Source: Conexibacter sp. CPCC 206217 (GTDB lineage: Bacteria; Actinomycetota; Thermoleophilia; Solirubrobacterales; Solirubrobacteraceae). From it: a stretch of DNA of 64,000 bases. The position numbers were made by a program, and so were the translations under genes. How positions within the stretch are numbered: the stretch's first letter is position 1; every line of letters begins with the position of its first letter. Positions 36,721 to 44,826 of this stretch are shown here, one piece after another. Location of the stretch: contig NZ_JAUTDO010000004.1 in the NCBI RefSeq assembly GCF_030646165.1, positions 62,001 to 126,000 on the forward strand. The letters are read 5' to 3'. The notes under the pieces were generated by a model that did no database searches, was not told where the DNA came from, and was given only the letters and a program-made list of their open reading frames with translations.

Positions 36721-39032
36721 GCGCTCACCCGCTGCTGCTCGCCGCGCGCCGCGCGCGCCCGCTCGACCGACGCCGGGTCGACCTGCGTGTCCCACACCGG
36801 CGGATCGGTGCGCAGCGCGACCTCGAGGTCGAGCCGCACCGCGCAGCCGGGGCAGAAGTACTCGCGCAGCACCACGTCGGCGTCGACCTGCTCGCGCGGC
36901 TCGACGAACAGCGCGCCGAGCGTCCCCGTCTCGCCGACCCGCACCGCGCTGTGCAGCTTGTAGTTCTCGTTCGCGTCGCACAGCTGCTCCCCGCAGCGGC
37001 AAGCGATCTGCCCGTCGCGCACCACGAGGTACTCGTGGATCGCGACGTCGCCCTCGCCCGCCTCCAGCACCCGCTCCGGCGCCCGTCCACCCAGCCGCGC
37101 CGCCCGCAGCTCGCTGCGCAGCGCCGCGCTGCGGACCTCGCTCGGGACGCCGTCGTCGTCGAACGCGACGCCGTAGATGACGGTCGCGGTCGGCGGTGAC
37201 AGCACACCCGCGTCAAGGTCGGCCGCGACCTCCGCGACCGGTCGCTGCAGCGGGTCGCCGTAGCCGCCGCCGGACATGCAGCGCATCTCCCAGACGGCGT
37301 CCTGGTCCTGCGCGATCTCGCGCGTCTTCGGCGCGACGTCGATGTGCTCGCCGGCCAGCCCGCGCAGCTCGGCCGGCGAGCCGGGGAACGTGCCGTCGGC
37401 GAGCCGCGCGCGCACGTCGGAGCCGGTCACGAGGTAGTGCCAGCCGGGGCTGCCGGGCGCGCCGCCGAAGATCCCCGACGAGGACGGCAGCACCATCGCC
37501 GTCGAGGTCGACTCCAGCTGCATCGCCTCGACGCCGTGCGGCACCCACGCGAGCACGATCCCGTCGCCGCCGCGCCAGCGTCCGTCGCCGCCGCCCTCCT
37601 CGACCTCGCGGCGGTAGAGCATCAAGAGCGGGTACTCGCGCTCGAACGTCTCGCAGTTGGAGATCGACGCCATCGGATCCCACCAGAGGCCGCCGGTCGA
37701 GACGCCGTCGCGATGCGAGAAGGCGCCGATCGCGCCGCCGATCTGGTCGAGCGTCACGGTCGCGAACACCTCGCCGCGCTGGTTTCTGCCTGAGAAGCCG
37801 GTCCAGATCGCGCCCGACAGGCCGCACGAGGTGACGAGGTCGCGCTTCAGCTCCGGGTCGCACGCGAGCATCCGTCCGATCACCGACGCGGCCATCGGGA
37901 TCGTCGCCAGCAGCGCGGTGTTCATCGTCACCGCCGAGGGGTGCGTCGCGCACGTGATCGTGCCCGGCGTCGGGCGGAAGTCGAGCCGCCGCACGAGCCC
38001 GCCGGCGTACAGCTGGTCGAACGTCAGCATCGGGTTGAGCGCGCACAGGATCGCCGCGCGCCAGCCGGCGTAGGCGGCGTTGAGCGAGCCGAACTGCGGG
38101 TCGGTCCCCTCGTTGTGGAACGAGAGCCGCTCGCCCTGCTTGCGCATCGTCAGCTGCAGCCGGTAGACGTTGCGGTCGCCCGGCAGGCCGTTGCCGACGT
38201 ACTGCACGTCGGTCCACTCGCCGTCGGGCAGGCGCTCCAGCTTGCGCGCGAAGGCGTGCTCGCAGTCGCCGACGATCCGCCGCATCGCGCCCTTCACGAC
38301 GTCGGCGCCGTAGCGCGCGACCAGCTCCAGGATCCGCTGCCGCGCGACGCCGGCGCCCGCGATCTGCGCGCGCAGGTCCAGCCGCGTCAGGCTCGGCACG
38401 CGCGAGCGGCGCACGAACATGTCCTCCACGTCGGCGCGCACCTCGCCGCCCTCGACCAGCAGGATCGGCGGGATCGGGGTCGGCTCCCAGTAGACGTCCT
38501 TCGCGTCCGGGCAGAAGCCGCCCGGCGTCGTGCCGCCGACCTCGTGCACGTGCAGCGTGTTGACCGTCCAGCAGAACAGCTTGCCGTCGACGAAGACCGG
38601 GCAGAGGACGTAGTTGTCCATCTGGTGCGAGGTCCCGACCCACGGGTCGCTGGAGATGAACATGTCGCCGTCGCGGATCCCGCGCCCGCCGCTGCGGTGC
38701 TCCAGCGTCCACTTGACGCAGAGGTCCGCCATCCCGGAGAAGAACTGGATGTAGGGGCCGTAGTAGACGGCGTCGCCGTCCTCCAGCGCCAGCGTCGGGT
38801 TGAAGTCGTGGCCGTAGAGGGCGACCGGCGAGCCGGAGACCTTCATCAGCGTCGCGCCGTGCTCCTCGTTGACCTGCCAGAGGTTGTGGCGCAGCACCTC
38901 GTAGGTGACCGGGTCGATCTCCTGCGCGGTGTCGGTGTGCAGCGGCAGGCTCGGGTCGATCCCGAGGTCCTCGCCGGGCATGTACGGGTAGGTGCGGCCG
39001 TCCCAGACGACCCCGTCGCGCTCGAGTGGCAT
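36717..39032 (-). CDS. Ketone carboxylase HyuB-type (alpha) subunit fused to gamma-like zinc domain, module 1
   Basis: A 771-residue protein. Residues 1 to about 640 are a hydantoinase B/acetone carboxylase alpha domain: EIDPVTYEVLRHNLWQVNEEHG, FISSDPWVGTSHQMDNYVLCPVF, VTLDQIGGAIGAFSHRDG and GGGYGDPLQRP. The last 120 residues contain CRCG...CD...NYKL (Cys678, 680, 685) and REYFCPGC (Cys727, 730), which match the separate gamma subunit of acetone carboxylase. The family carboxylates ketones with ATP and bicarbonate. It overlaps E2 (ATGA) and lies one base after the HyuA-type stop, so it forms the heteromer with that protein. Hydantoin hydrolysis is the older annotation but fits the context and fusion less well. 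Confidence 0.85.
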   Translation of the reverse strand: MPLERDGVVWDGRTYPYMPGEDLGIDPSLPLHTDTAQEIDPVTYEVLRHNLWQVNEEHGATLMKVSGSPVALYGHDFNPTLALEDGDAVYYGPYIQFFSGMADLCVKWTLEHRSGGRGIRDGDMFISSDPWVGTSHQMDNYVLCPVFVDGKLFCWTVNTLHVHEVGGTTPGGFCPDAKDVYWEPTPIPPILLVEGGEVRADVEDMFVRRSRVPSLTRLDLRAQIAGAGVARQRILELVARYGADVVKGAMRRIVGDCEHAFARKLERLPDGEWTDVQYVGNGLPGDRNVYRLQLTMRKQGERLSFHNEGTDPQFGSLNAAYAGWRAAILCALNPMLTFDQLYAGGLVRRLDFRPTPGTITCATHPSAVTMNTALLATIPMAASVIGRMLACDPELKRDLVTSCGLSGAIWTGFSGRNQRGEVFATVTLDQIGGAIGAFSHRDGVSTGGLWWDPMASISNCETFEREYPLLMLYRREVEEGGGDGRWRGGDGIVLAWVPHGVEAMQLESTSTAMVLPSSSGIFGGAPGSPGWHYLVTGSDVRARLADGTFPGSPAELRGLAGEHIDVAPKTREIAQDQDAVWEMRCMSGGGYGDPLQRPVAEVAADLDAGVLSPPTATVIYGVAFDDDGVPSEVRSAALRSELRAARLGGRAPERVLEAGEGDVAIHEYLVVRDGQIACRCGEQLCDANENYKLHSAVRVGETGTLGALFVEPREQVDADVVLREYFCPGCAVRLDLEVALRTDPPVWDTQVDPASVERARAARGEQQRVSA

Positions 39033-39033
39033 C

Positions 39034-41199
39034 TCAGTTGCTCCTTCCGCTCGGCACAGTCAGCACGAGGTTTCCGAGGTCGTCGACGGTGCAGCTCTGT
39101 CCTGGTCGGATCGGCACCGTCGTGTCGCTGAACTCGACGATCGCCGGGCCCGCGACGCGCTCGCCGCGCTGCAGCGCGGCGCCCTGGAAGACCGGCGTCT
39201 CGACGGTCTGCTCCAGCTCCAGCCAGTAGGCCGGGCGCGACTCGGGCGCGGTCGCGTCGCGTTCGGTCACCGCTCCCTGCGCCTCCTGCAGGAACGGCTT
39301 CAGCGTCCCGCCGATCGCCGTCACGCGCAGGTCGGTGATCTCGATCCCCGCCTCGCGATAGCCGGTGCCGGCGCCGAACAACGTCGCGTAGCGCATTTCG
39401 AACGCCTGCTCGACCTCGCGCGCGACCGCGTCCGTGAACGCCCCGCCGGGAACCGGCACCTCGACCGTGTGGACCTGCGCCTTGTAGCGCACGAAGCAGC
39501 TGCGCTGGAGCGTCAGCTCGTCGTCGGCGATCCCCGCCGCCAGCAGGTCCTCGACGGCGCCGCGCTCCAGCTCGCCGTAGGCGGTGGCGAGCGGACCGGG
39601 GCGAAACGGCGCGTCGGCGTAGTGGACGCGGTCGTAGATGCGCAGGTAGTCGGCCGAGGCGACGCCGAGCGCGGACCAGACCGCGCCGGTGTTGCCGAGC
39701 GGGACGACGACGCCCTGCACGCCCAGCTCGCGCGCGAACAGGCCGACGTGCGTCGGGCCGGCGCCGCCGTAGCCGAACAGGACGAAGTCGCGCGGGTCGA
39801 AGCCGCGCTCGATCGTCGCCTTGCGGATCAGGTCCGCCATCCGCGAGTCGACGATCCGCGTGATCCCGGCGGCCGTCTGCTCCAGCGTCAGGCCGAGCTG
39901 GTCGGCGAGCGCCGCGATCGCCGCGCGCGAGCGCTCGGGATCGAGCGCGAGCGCGCCGCCGAGGAAGCGGTCGGGGTTGATGAAGCCCTGCACGACGTCG
40001 GCGTCGGTGACCGTCGCCTGCGTGCCGCCGCGGCCGTAGCAGGCCGGGCCGGGCTCGGCGCCCGCGCTCTGCGGGCCGACGCGCAGCGTGCGGCGGATCG
40101 GGTCGATCCAGGCGATCGAGCCGCCGCCGGCGCCGATCGACTGCACGTCGACGGTCGGCACCGCGATCTCGTACTGCTGCAGCACGGTCGTGTCGCGGTT
40201 GGCCGGCTCGCCGTCGCGGATCACGCTGACGTCGAAGGTCGTGCCGCCCATGTCGGCGGTGATGACGTTGTCGTGGCCGAGCCGTCTGGCGAGGAAGCGC
40301 GAGGCGACGACGCCGCCGACCGGCCCGGACTGCAGCGTGAAGATCGGCGCGCCGGCCGCCTCCTGCGCGCCGAAGACGCCGCCGGAGCACTGCATGAACA
40401 TGATCTCGTCGCGCACGCCGACGGCGTTCACGCGCGCCGCGACGGTCTCGATGTAGCCGGTCGTGTTGGGCCCGACGTAGGCGTTCATGACGGCCGCGGC
40501 GGTGCGCTCGTACTCGCCGATGCGCGGGATCAGGTCGCTCGACAGCGTCACGTACGCGCCGGGCACGACGCGCTCGATCGCCGCGCGCGCCTGCTGCTCG
40601 TGCGACGGGTTCGCGAACGACCACAGGAAGCAGACGGCGAACGCCTCGACGCCCTGCTCCAGCAGCCGCCGCACCGCCGCCTCGACCTCCTCGTCGCGCA
40701 GCGGCGCGACGACCTCGCCGGCCGCGTCGATCCGCTCGCCGATCTCGGCGATCCGGGAGCGCGGCACGAGCGGCTCGGGCTTGTCGGTCGAGGGGACGTG
40801 CAGCACCTCCTCGGGCGACAGGCCCGCGGTGCGCCCGGCGCCGCGCATGATCAGGATCGCGTCGCCGTGGCCGCGCGTCGTCAGCAGCCCGACGCGCGCG
40901 CCGGTGCGCGAGACGATCGTGTTGATCGCGACCGTCGAGCCGTGCTTCAGCTGGCGGACCGCCGCGAAGAAGTCGTCGTGGCCGATCTGCGCGCCGTCGG
41001 CCGCGGCGCGCATCGCGCCGACGAAGCCGTCGGCGAGCGCGCCCGGCGTCGAGGGATGCTTGCCGGTCATCACCGCGCCCGCGCCCGAGACCGCGACGCA
41101 GTCGGTGAAGGTGCCGCCGATGTCGACGCCGGCGACGAATCCGTCGCGCGTCGCCGTCCCGCTGCTGGTGCTGCTCACAGAATCGCTCCTCGTCGTCAT
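39034..41199 (-). CDS. Ketone carboxylase HyuA-type (beta) subunit, module 1
   Basis: A 721-residue ASKHA-fold ATPase subunit of the hydantoinase A/acetone carboxylase beta family (AcxA about 717). The nucleotide-binding loops are GVDIGGTFTDC near the N-terminus and DMGGTTFDVSV near residue 315, and VGPQSAGAEPGPACYGRGG is a family signature. It would activate bicarbonate and/or the ketone by phosphorylation. ATG 41199 overlaps the E1 beta stop; the frame remains open 60 codons upstream, but inside the E1 gene. Confidence 0.88.
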   Translation of the reverse strand: MTTRSDSVSSTSSGTATRDGFVAGVDIGGTFTDCVAVSGAGAVMTGKHPSTPGALADGFVGAMRAAADGAQIGHDDFFAAVRQLKHGSTVAINTIVSRTGARVGLLTTRGHGDAILIMRGAGRTAGLSPEEVLHVPSTDKPEPLVPRSRIAEIGERIDAAGEVVAPLRDEEVEAAVRRLLEQGVEAFAVCFLWSFANPSHEQQARAAIERVVPGAYVTLSSDLIPRIGEYERTAAAVMNAYVGPNTTGYIETVAARVNAVGVRDEIMFMQCSGGVFGAQEAAGAPIFTLQSGPVGGVVASRFLARRLGHDNVITADMGGTTFDVSVIRDGEPANRDTTVLQQYEIAVPTVDVQSIGAGGGSIAWIDPIRRTLRVGPQSAGAEPGPACYGRGGTQATVTDADVVQGFINPDRFLGGALALDPERSRAAIAALADQLGLTLEQTAAGITRIVDSRMADLIRKATIERGFDPRDFVLFGYGGAGPTHVGLFARELGVQGVVVPLGNTGAVWSALGVASADYLRIYDRVHYADAPFRPGPLATAYGELERGAVEDLLAAGIADDELTLQRSCFVRYKAQVHTVEVPVPGGAFTDAVAREVEQAFEMRYATLFGAGTGYREAGIEITDLRVTAIGGTLKPFLQEAQGAVTERDATAPESRPAYWLELEQTVETPVFQGAALQRGERVAGPAIVEFSDTTVPIRPGQSCTVDDLGNLVLTVPSGRSN

Positions 41200-42170
41200 C
41201 CGGCAACCGCCTCGCGCGCCGCCTGTGCGATCTCGCGAGCGCCCACCAGCACGTACTCCTCCAGCGGCGGCGCACAGGGCATCGGCGCGTGCGCCAGCGC
41301 CACTCGCTTGACCGGCGCCGTCAGGTACTCGAGCGCCTCCTCCGCCGCCAGCGCGGCGATCTCCGCCGCGTAGCCGCACATCTTCGGCGCCTCGTCCGCG
41401 ATCACGAGGCGGCCGGTGCGGCGCACGCTCTCCAGGATCGTCTCGGTGTCGAGCGGGTAGAGCGTGCGCGGATCGACGACCTCCAGCTCGATCCCCTCGC
41501 GCGCCAGGTCCTCAGCCGCTCTGAGCGACTCGTGCACGAGCTTGCCGGTCGCCACCACCGTCACGTCGCGGCCCGCCCGCTTGACCTCCGCGACGCCGAG
41601 CGGCACGAGGTGCTCGCCCTCCGGGACCTCTCCTCTCATCCCGTAGAGCGCCTTGTGCTCGAGGAAGATGACCGGGTCGTCGCTGCGGATCGACGCCTTC
41701 AGCAGCCCCTTCACGTCGGCCGGCGTCGTCGGCATCGCGACGACGAGGCCGGGCACGTTGCAGAAGAAGGCGTGGAAGGACTGCGAGTGCTGCGCGGCGT
41801 AGTTGGCGAGCGGGCCGACCGGCGCGCGCAGCGTCATCGCGACGCGCGCCTGGCCGCCGGTCATGTACCGCAGCTTCGCCGCCTGGTTGACGATCTGGTC
41901 CATCGCCAGCGTCGTGAAGTCGACGAACTGGATCTCCGGCACCGGTCGCAGCCCCGTCATCGCGGCGCCGACCGCGGCGCCGGCGATCGCCAGCTCGCTG
42001 ATCGGCGTGTCGCGCACGCGCAGCGGGCCGAACTCCTCGACCAGCCCCTTCGTGACGCGGAAGACGTAGCCGACCTCGACGTCCTCGCCGAACAGCACGA
42101 CCGTCTCGTCGCGGCGCATCTCCTCGGCGATCGCGTCGCGGACCGCCTGCAGGTAGGTCTGCTCAGGCAT
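41196..42170 (-). CDS. TPP-dependent dehydrogenase E1 beta subunit, module 1
   Basis: A 324-residue beta subunit of a pyruvate/acetoin/branched-chain 2-oxo acid dehydrogenase. Hallmarks are LFGEDVEVGYVFRVTKGL, RVRDTPISELAIAGAAVGAA and VVDPRTLYPLD. The length and the heterodimeric organisation are those of acetoin-dehydrogenase and branched-chain types. It overlaps E1 alpha by 8 bases and the HyuA-type gene by 4. Confidence 0.93.
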   Translation of the reverse strand: MPEQTYLQAVRDAIAEEMRRDETVVLFGEDVEVGYVFRVTKGLVEEFGPLRVRDTPISELAIAGAAVGAAMTGLRPVPEIQFVDFTTLAMDQIVNQAAKLRYMTGGQARVAMTLRAPVGPLANYAAQHSQSFHAFFCNVPGLVVAMPTTPADVKGLLKASIRSDDPVIFLEHKALYGMRGEVPEGEHLVPLGVAEVKRAGRDVTVVATGKLVHESLRAAEDLAREGIELEVVDPRTLYPLDTETILESVRRTGRLVIADEAPKMCGYAAEIAALAAEEALEYLTAPVKRVALAHAPMPCAPPLEEYVLVGAREIAQAAREAVAG

Positions 42171-43116
42171 AGACGTCCTCCAGCGCCTCGGCGCCGGCCG
42201 GGAACGGGGAGGCCTCGGCGAACGCGACCGCCGCGTCGATGCGTCGCTCGACCGCGTCGCGGATCGCCGTGCGCTGCTCGTCGTCGAGCAATCCGCTGGC
42301 CGTGAAGATCGTGAGCGGGTCGCGCAGCTTCCAGCGCTCGACCTCCTCGGCGTCGCGGTACAGGCCGACGCCCGGGTCGCCGCGTGAGTGGCCGAGGAAG
42401 CGGTAGGTCTTCGCCTCGATCAGCGTCGGGCCCTCGCCCGCGCGGGCGCGCTGGACGGCCGGCCCGACCGCCTCGTGGACGGCGACGACGTCCATCCCGT
42501 CGACCGTGATCCCGGGCATCCCGTAGCCGGCGGCGCGCTTGGCGACGTCGACCGTCGGGGTCGCGCGCGCCAGCGCCATCGAGGCGGCGTAGCCGTTGTT
42601 CTCGCAGACGAAGAGGACCGGCAGTCTCCACGTCGCGGCGAGGTTCAGCGATTCGTGGAAGGCGCCCTCCTGAACCGCGCCGTCGCCGAAGAAGGCGACC
42701 GCGACCTGGTCGGTGGCGCGCACCTGCGCGCTGTAGCCGGCGCCGACCGCGATCGGCAGCCCGGCTCCGACGATCCCGTTCGCGCCGATGATGCCGGCGG
42801 CGAGGTCGGCGACGTGCATCGAGCCGCCCTTGCCGCGGCAGTAGCCGTCGCTGCGGCCGAACAGCTCGGCGAACATGCGGCCGGGGTCGGCGCCCTTGGC
42901 GAGCGTGTGGCCGTGGCCGCGGTGCGTCGAGGTGACGTGGTCCTCGCGCCGCAGGTGGGCGCAGACGCCGGCCGGGACCGCCTCCTGGCCGACGGTCGCG
43001 TGGATCGCGCCGGCGACTCTGCCGGCCATGAAGACCTCGTACGCGCGCTCCTCGAAGCGGCGGATCAGCACCATCGTCTCGTACAGCTGGGCGGCCTGTT
43101 CGGTCGTCGGCGTCAT
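42163..43116 (-). CDS. TPP-dependent dehydrogenase E1 alpha subunit, module 1
   Basis: A 317-residue alpha subunit. The thiamine-diphosphate motif runs from FFGDGAVQEGAFHESLNLA to VCENNGYA. GHGHTLAKG and RGKGGSMHV are further E1 alpha signatures, and YRFLGHSRGDPG is the phosphorylation-loop region. It is short, like AcoA of acetoin dehydrogenase. It would decarboxylate a 2-oxo acid or cleave a diketone/acetoin and pass the acyl group to the E2 at 35563. ATG 43116 overlaps the ligase stop. Confidence 0.93.
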   Translation of the reverse strand: MTPTTEQAAQLYETMVLIRRFEERAYEVFMAGRVAGAIHATVGQEAVPAGVCAHLRREDHVTSTHRGHGHTLAKGADPGRMFAELFGRSDGYCRGKGGSMHVADLAAGIIGANGIVGAGLPIAVGAGYSAQVRATDQVAVAFFGDGAVQEGAFHESLNLAATWRLPVLFVCENNGYAASMALARATPTVDVAKRAAGYGMPGITVDGMDVVAVHEAVGPAVQRARAGEGPTLIEAKTYRFLGHSRGDPGVGLYRDAEEVERWKLRDPLTIFTASGLLDDEQRTAIRDAVERRIDAAVAFAEASPFPAGAEALEDVYA

Positions 43117-44717
43117 CGCGCCGCCGCCAGCTCTCTCAGCGTGTGCCGCTCGACCTTCCCCGTGCTGGTCAACGGCAGCTGCGCGACGAACGCGACGCGC
43201 CGCGGCACCTTGAAGTCGGACATCTGGCTGCGCGCGTAGCGCACGAGCTCCTCCTCGGTCAGGTCGGCTTCCGGATGCAGCTGCACGAACGCGAAGCCGA
43301 CCTCGCCGAGGCGTGCGTCCGGCACGCCGACGACCGCGACCTGCCGCACGCCCGGGTGGGCGGCGAGCAGGCGCTCGATCTCGGCCGGGTAGGCGTTGCT
43401 GCCGCCGACGATGAACATGTCGCTGCGCCGCCCGGTGACGGCGAGGTAGCCGTCGTCGCCGAGCACGCCGAGGTCGCCCGTGCGGAACCAGCCGTCGCGG
43501 TCGAGCACCTTCGCGGTCGCCTCGGGATCGCGGTAGTAGCCCTGCATCACGAGGTGGCCGCGGACCTCGATCTCGCCCTCCTCGCCCGGCGCGCGCTCGG
43601 CGCGGGTCGCGGGGTCGACGACGCGCAGCTCGAAGTCGGAGATCGGCACGCCGCGACCGCTGAGGACGATCTCGTCCGGGTCGCCGGGACGCGGATAGGT
43701 CGTCGTCGAGGTCGTCTCGGTCATCCCGTAGACCGGCAGGATCGTGCGCACGCCGAGCTGCTCGCGCGCGCCGCGGACGACGTCGGGCGCGATCGTCGCG
43801 CCGCCGATCCAGCCGACCTGCAGCGAGCTGGTGTCGGTCGCGTCGAGCGCCGGGTGCGCGAGCAGGTCGACGTAGTGCGTCGGGATCCCGCCGATCGAGC
43901 TGACGCGCTCGCGCTCGATCAGCTGCAGCGCGCGGCCGGCGTCCCAGCGCTCCATCAGCACGACGGCGCCGCCGGTGATCAGCGCCGGCAGCAGGCCGGT
44001 GAAGCCGCCGGCGACGTGGAAGAACGGCATGTGGCCCAGCAGCCGCGTCCGCTCGTCGTGGCCCATCCAGTCGGCGATCGCGTACTCGTTGCGCAGGATC
44101 GCGTGGCTGTGGACGGCGCCCTTCGGGAAGCCGGTCGTGCCGGAGGTGTAGACGATGATCGTCGGGTCCTGCGGCACGACCGCGTCGCGGCGGGCGTCCA
44201 GCTCGGCGTCCTCGACGTCGGCGCCGGCGCGCTGCAGCTGCGCGAAGGAGATCGTCCCCTGCCACGGCTCGCCGATCACGACGACGTGCGGCGGGCGCGG
44301 GGCGCCGTGCTGCTCGCAGGCCTCGTCGAGCAGCGCGCGGTAGTCGATCCCCAGCCAGCGGTCGAGCATCACCAGCACGCGCGGCGTCGCGTGGCCGAGC
44401 AGGTAGCCGGCCTCGGCCGCCTTGTAGCGCGTGTTGACGGGGACCGTCAGCGCGCCGAGATGCGCGGCGGCGAGCCAGCAGAGCGGCCACTCGACGCGGT
44501 TGGGCAGCCACAGCGCGACGCGGTCGCCCGGCGCGACGCCGAGCGCGAGCAGGCCGCTCGCGATCTGCCGCGAGGCGTCCAGGACCTCACTCCAGGTCAG
44601 CCGCTCGTCGTCGGCGATCAGCGCCTCGCGATCACCGTGGACGGCGACCGTCCGCTGCAGTCGGTCGACCAGGGTCAGGGGTCTCCATGACCCGTGCTGA
44701 CGGGCTCTCTCCACCAC
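43113..44717 (-). CDS. AMP-forming acyl-CoA ligase, module 1
   Basis: A 534-residue adenylate-forming enzyme that would activate a carboxylic acid as CoA thioester. Motifs: YTSGTTGFPKGA (P-loop), YGMTETTS, RTGDLGVLGDDGYL, and the C-terminal catalytic Lys in STGKVERH. In acetophenone degraders a similar ligase activates the carboxylation product, so the context fits. I place the start at GTG 44717. The predicted -10 element at 44725-44730 overlaps the upstream in-frame GTG (44726), and 44717 is at exactly the same distance from the promoter as the TetR start from its own. The mRNA would be leaderless. First gene of a ten-gene unit reaching 30968. Confidence 0.88.
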   Translation of the reverse strand: MVERARQHGSWRPLTLVDRLQRTVAVHGDREALIADDERLTWSEVLDASRQIASGLLALGVAPGDRVALWLPNRVEWPLCWLAAAHLGALTVPVNTRYKAAEAGYLLGHATPRVLVMLDRWLGIDYRALLDEACEQHGAPRPPHVVVIGEPWQGTISFAQLQRAGADVEDAELDARRDAVVPQDPTIIVYTSGTTGFPKGAVHSHAILRNEYAIADWMGHDERTRLLGHMPFFHVAGGFTGLLPALITGGAVVLMERWDAGRALQLIERERVSSIGGIPTHYVDLLAHPALDATDTSSLQVGWIGGATIAPDVVRGAREQLGVRTILPVYGMTETTSTTTYPRPGDPDEIVLSGRGVPISDFELRVVDPATRAERAPGEEGEIEVRGHLVMQGYYRDPEATAKVLDRDGWFRTGDLGVLGDDGYLAVTGRRSDMFIVGGSNAYPAEIERLLAAHPGVRQVAVVGVPDARLGEVGFAFVQLHPEADLTEEELVRYARSQMSDFKVPRRVAFVAQLPLTSTGKVERHTLRELAAAR

Positions 44718-44724
44718 GCCATTC

Positions 44725-44754
44725 ACGTTAGGTGAGTAGTGATCCAGTTGTCAA
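44725..44754 (-). promoter_or_regulatory. Promoter of module 1
   Basis: Read on the minus strand: TTGACA (44754-44749), 18-base spacer, TAACGT (44730-44725), then 7 bases to GTG 44717. Hexamers, spacer and distance to the start codon match the TetR promoter at 48260-48289. Confidence 0.6.
44740..44753. promoter_or_regulatory. Candidate TetR operator 1 (TGAY-N6-GTCA)
   Basis: TGATCCAGTTGTCA overlaps the -35 element of the module 1 promoter. It is one of four copies of this 14-bp pattern, each in front of a transcription unit of the ketone region. Confidence 0.5.
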
Positions 44755-44767
44755 GTTCGCGAAAAGG

Positions 44768-44781
44768 TGATTGGGTTGTCA
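44768..44781. promoter_or_regulatory. Candidate TetR operator 2, monooxygenase side
   Basis: TGATTGGGTTGTCA lies 46 bases before the monooxygenase start, in the divergent gap with module 1. It shares GTTGTCA with operator 1 and the preceding AGGTGAT with the TetR gene's operator. Confidence 0.45.
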
Positions 44782-44826
44782 TGTCGCGGCGGAGTGCCCG
44801 ACGGGCCGCACGAGGAGGAACAGGCA

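Noticed and set aside
36717..39032. Annotation as N-methylhydantoinase or 5-oxoprolinase.
   Set aside because: The gamma-like zinc tail, the partner organisation and the ligase/E1 context favour a ketone carboxylase. I keep hydantoinase only as an alternative.
41200..41379. A 60-residue N-terminal extension of the HyuA-type protein of module 1.
   Set aside because: It lies in another frame of the E1 beta gene and is Gly/Arg/Ala-rich; the ATG at 41199 overlaps the E1 stop as in the other junctions.
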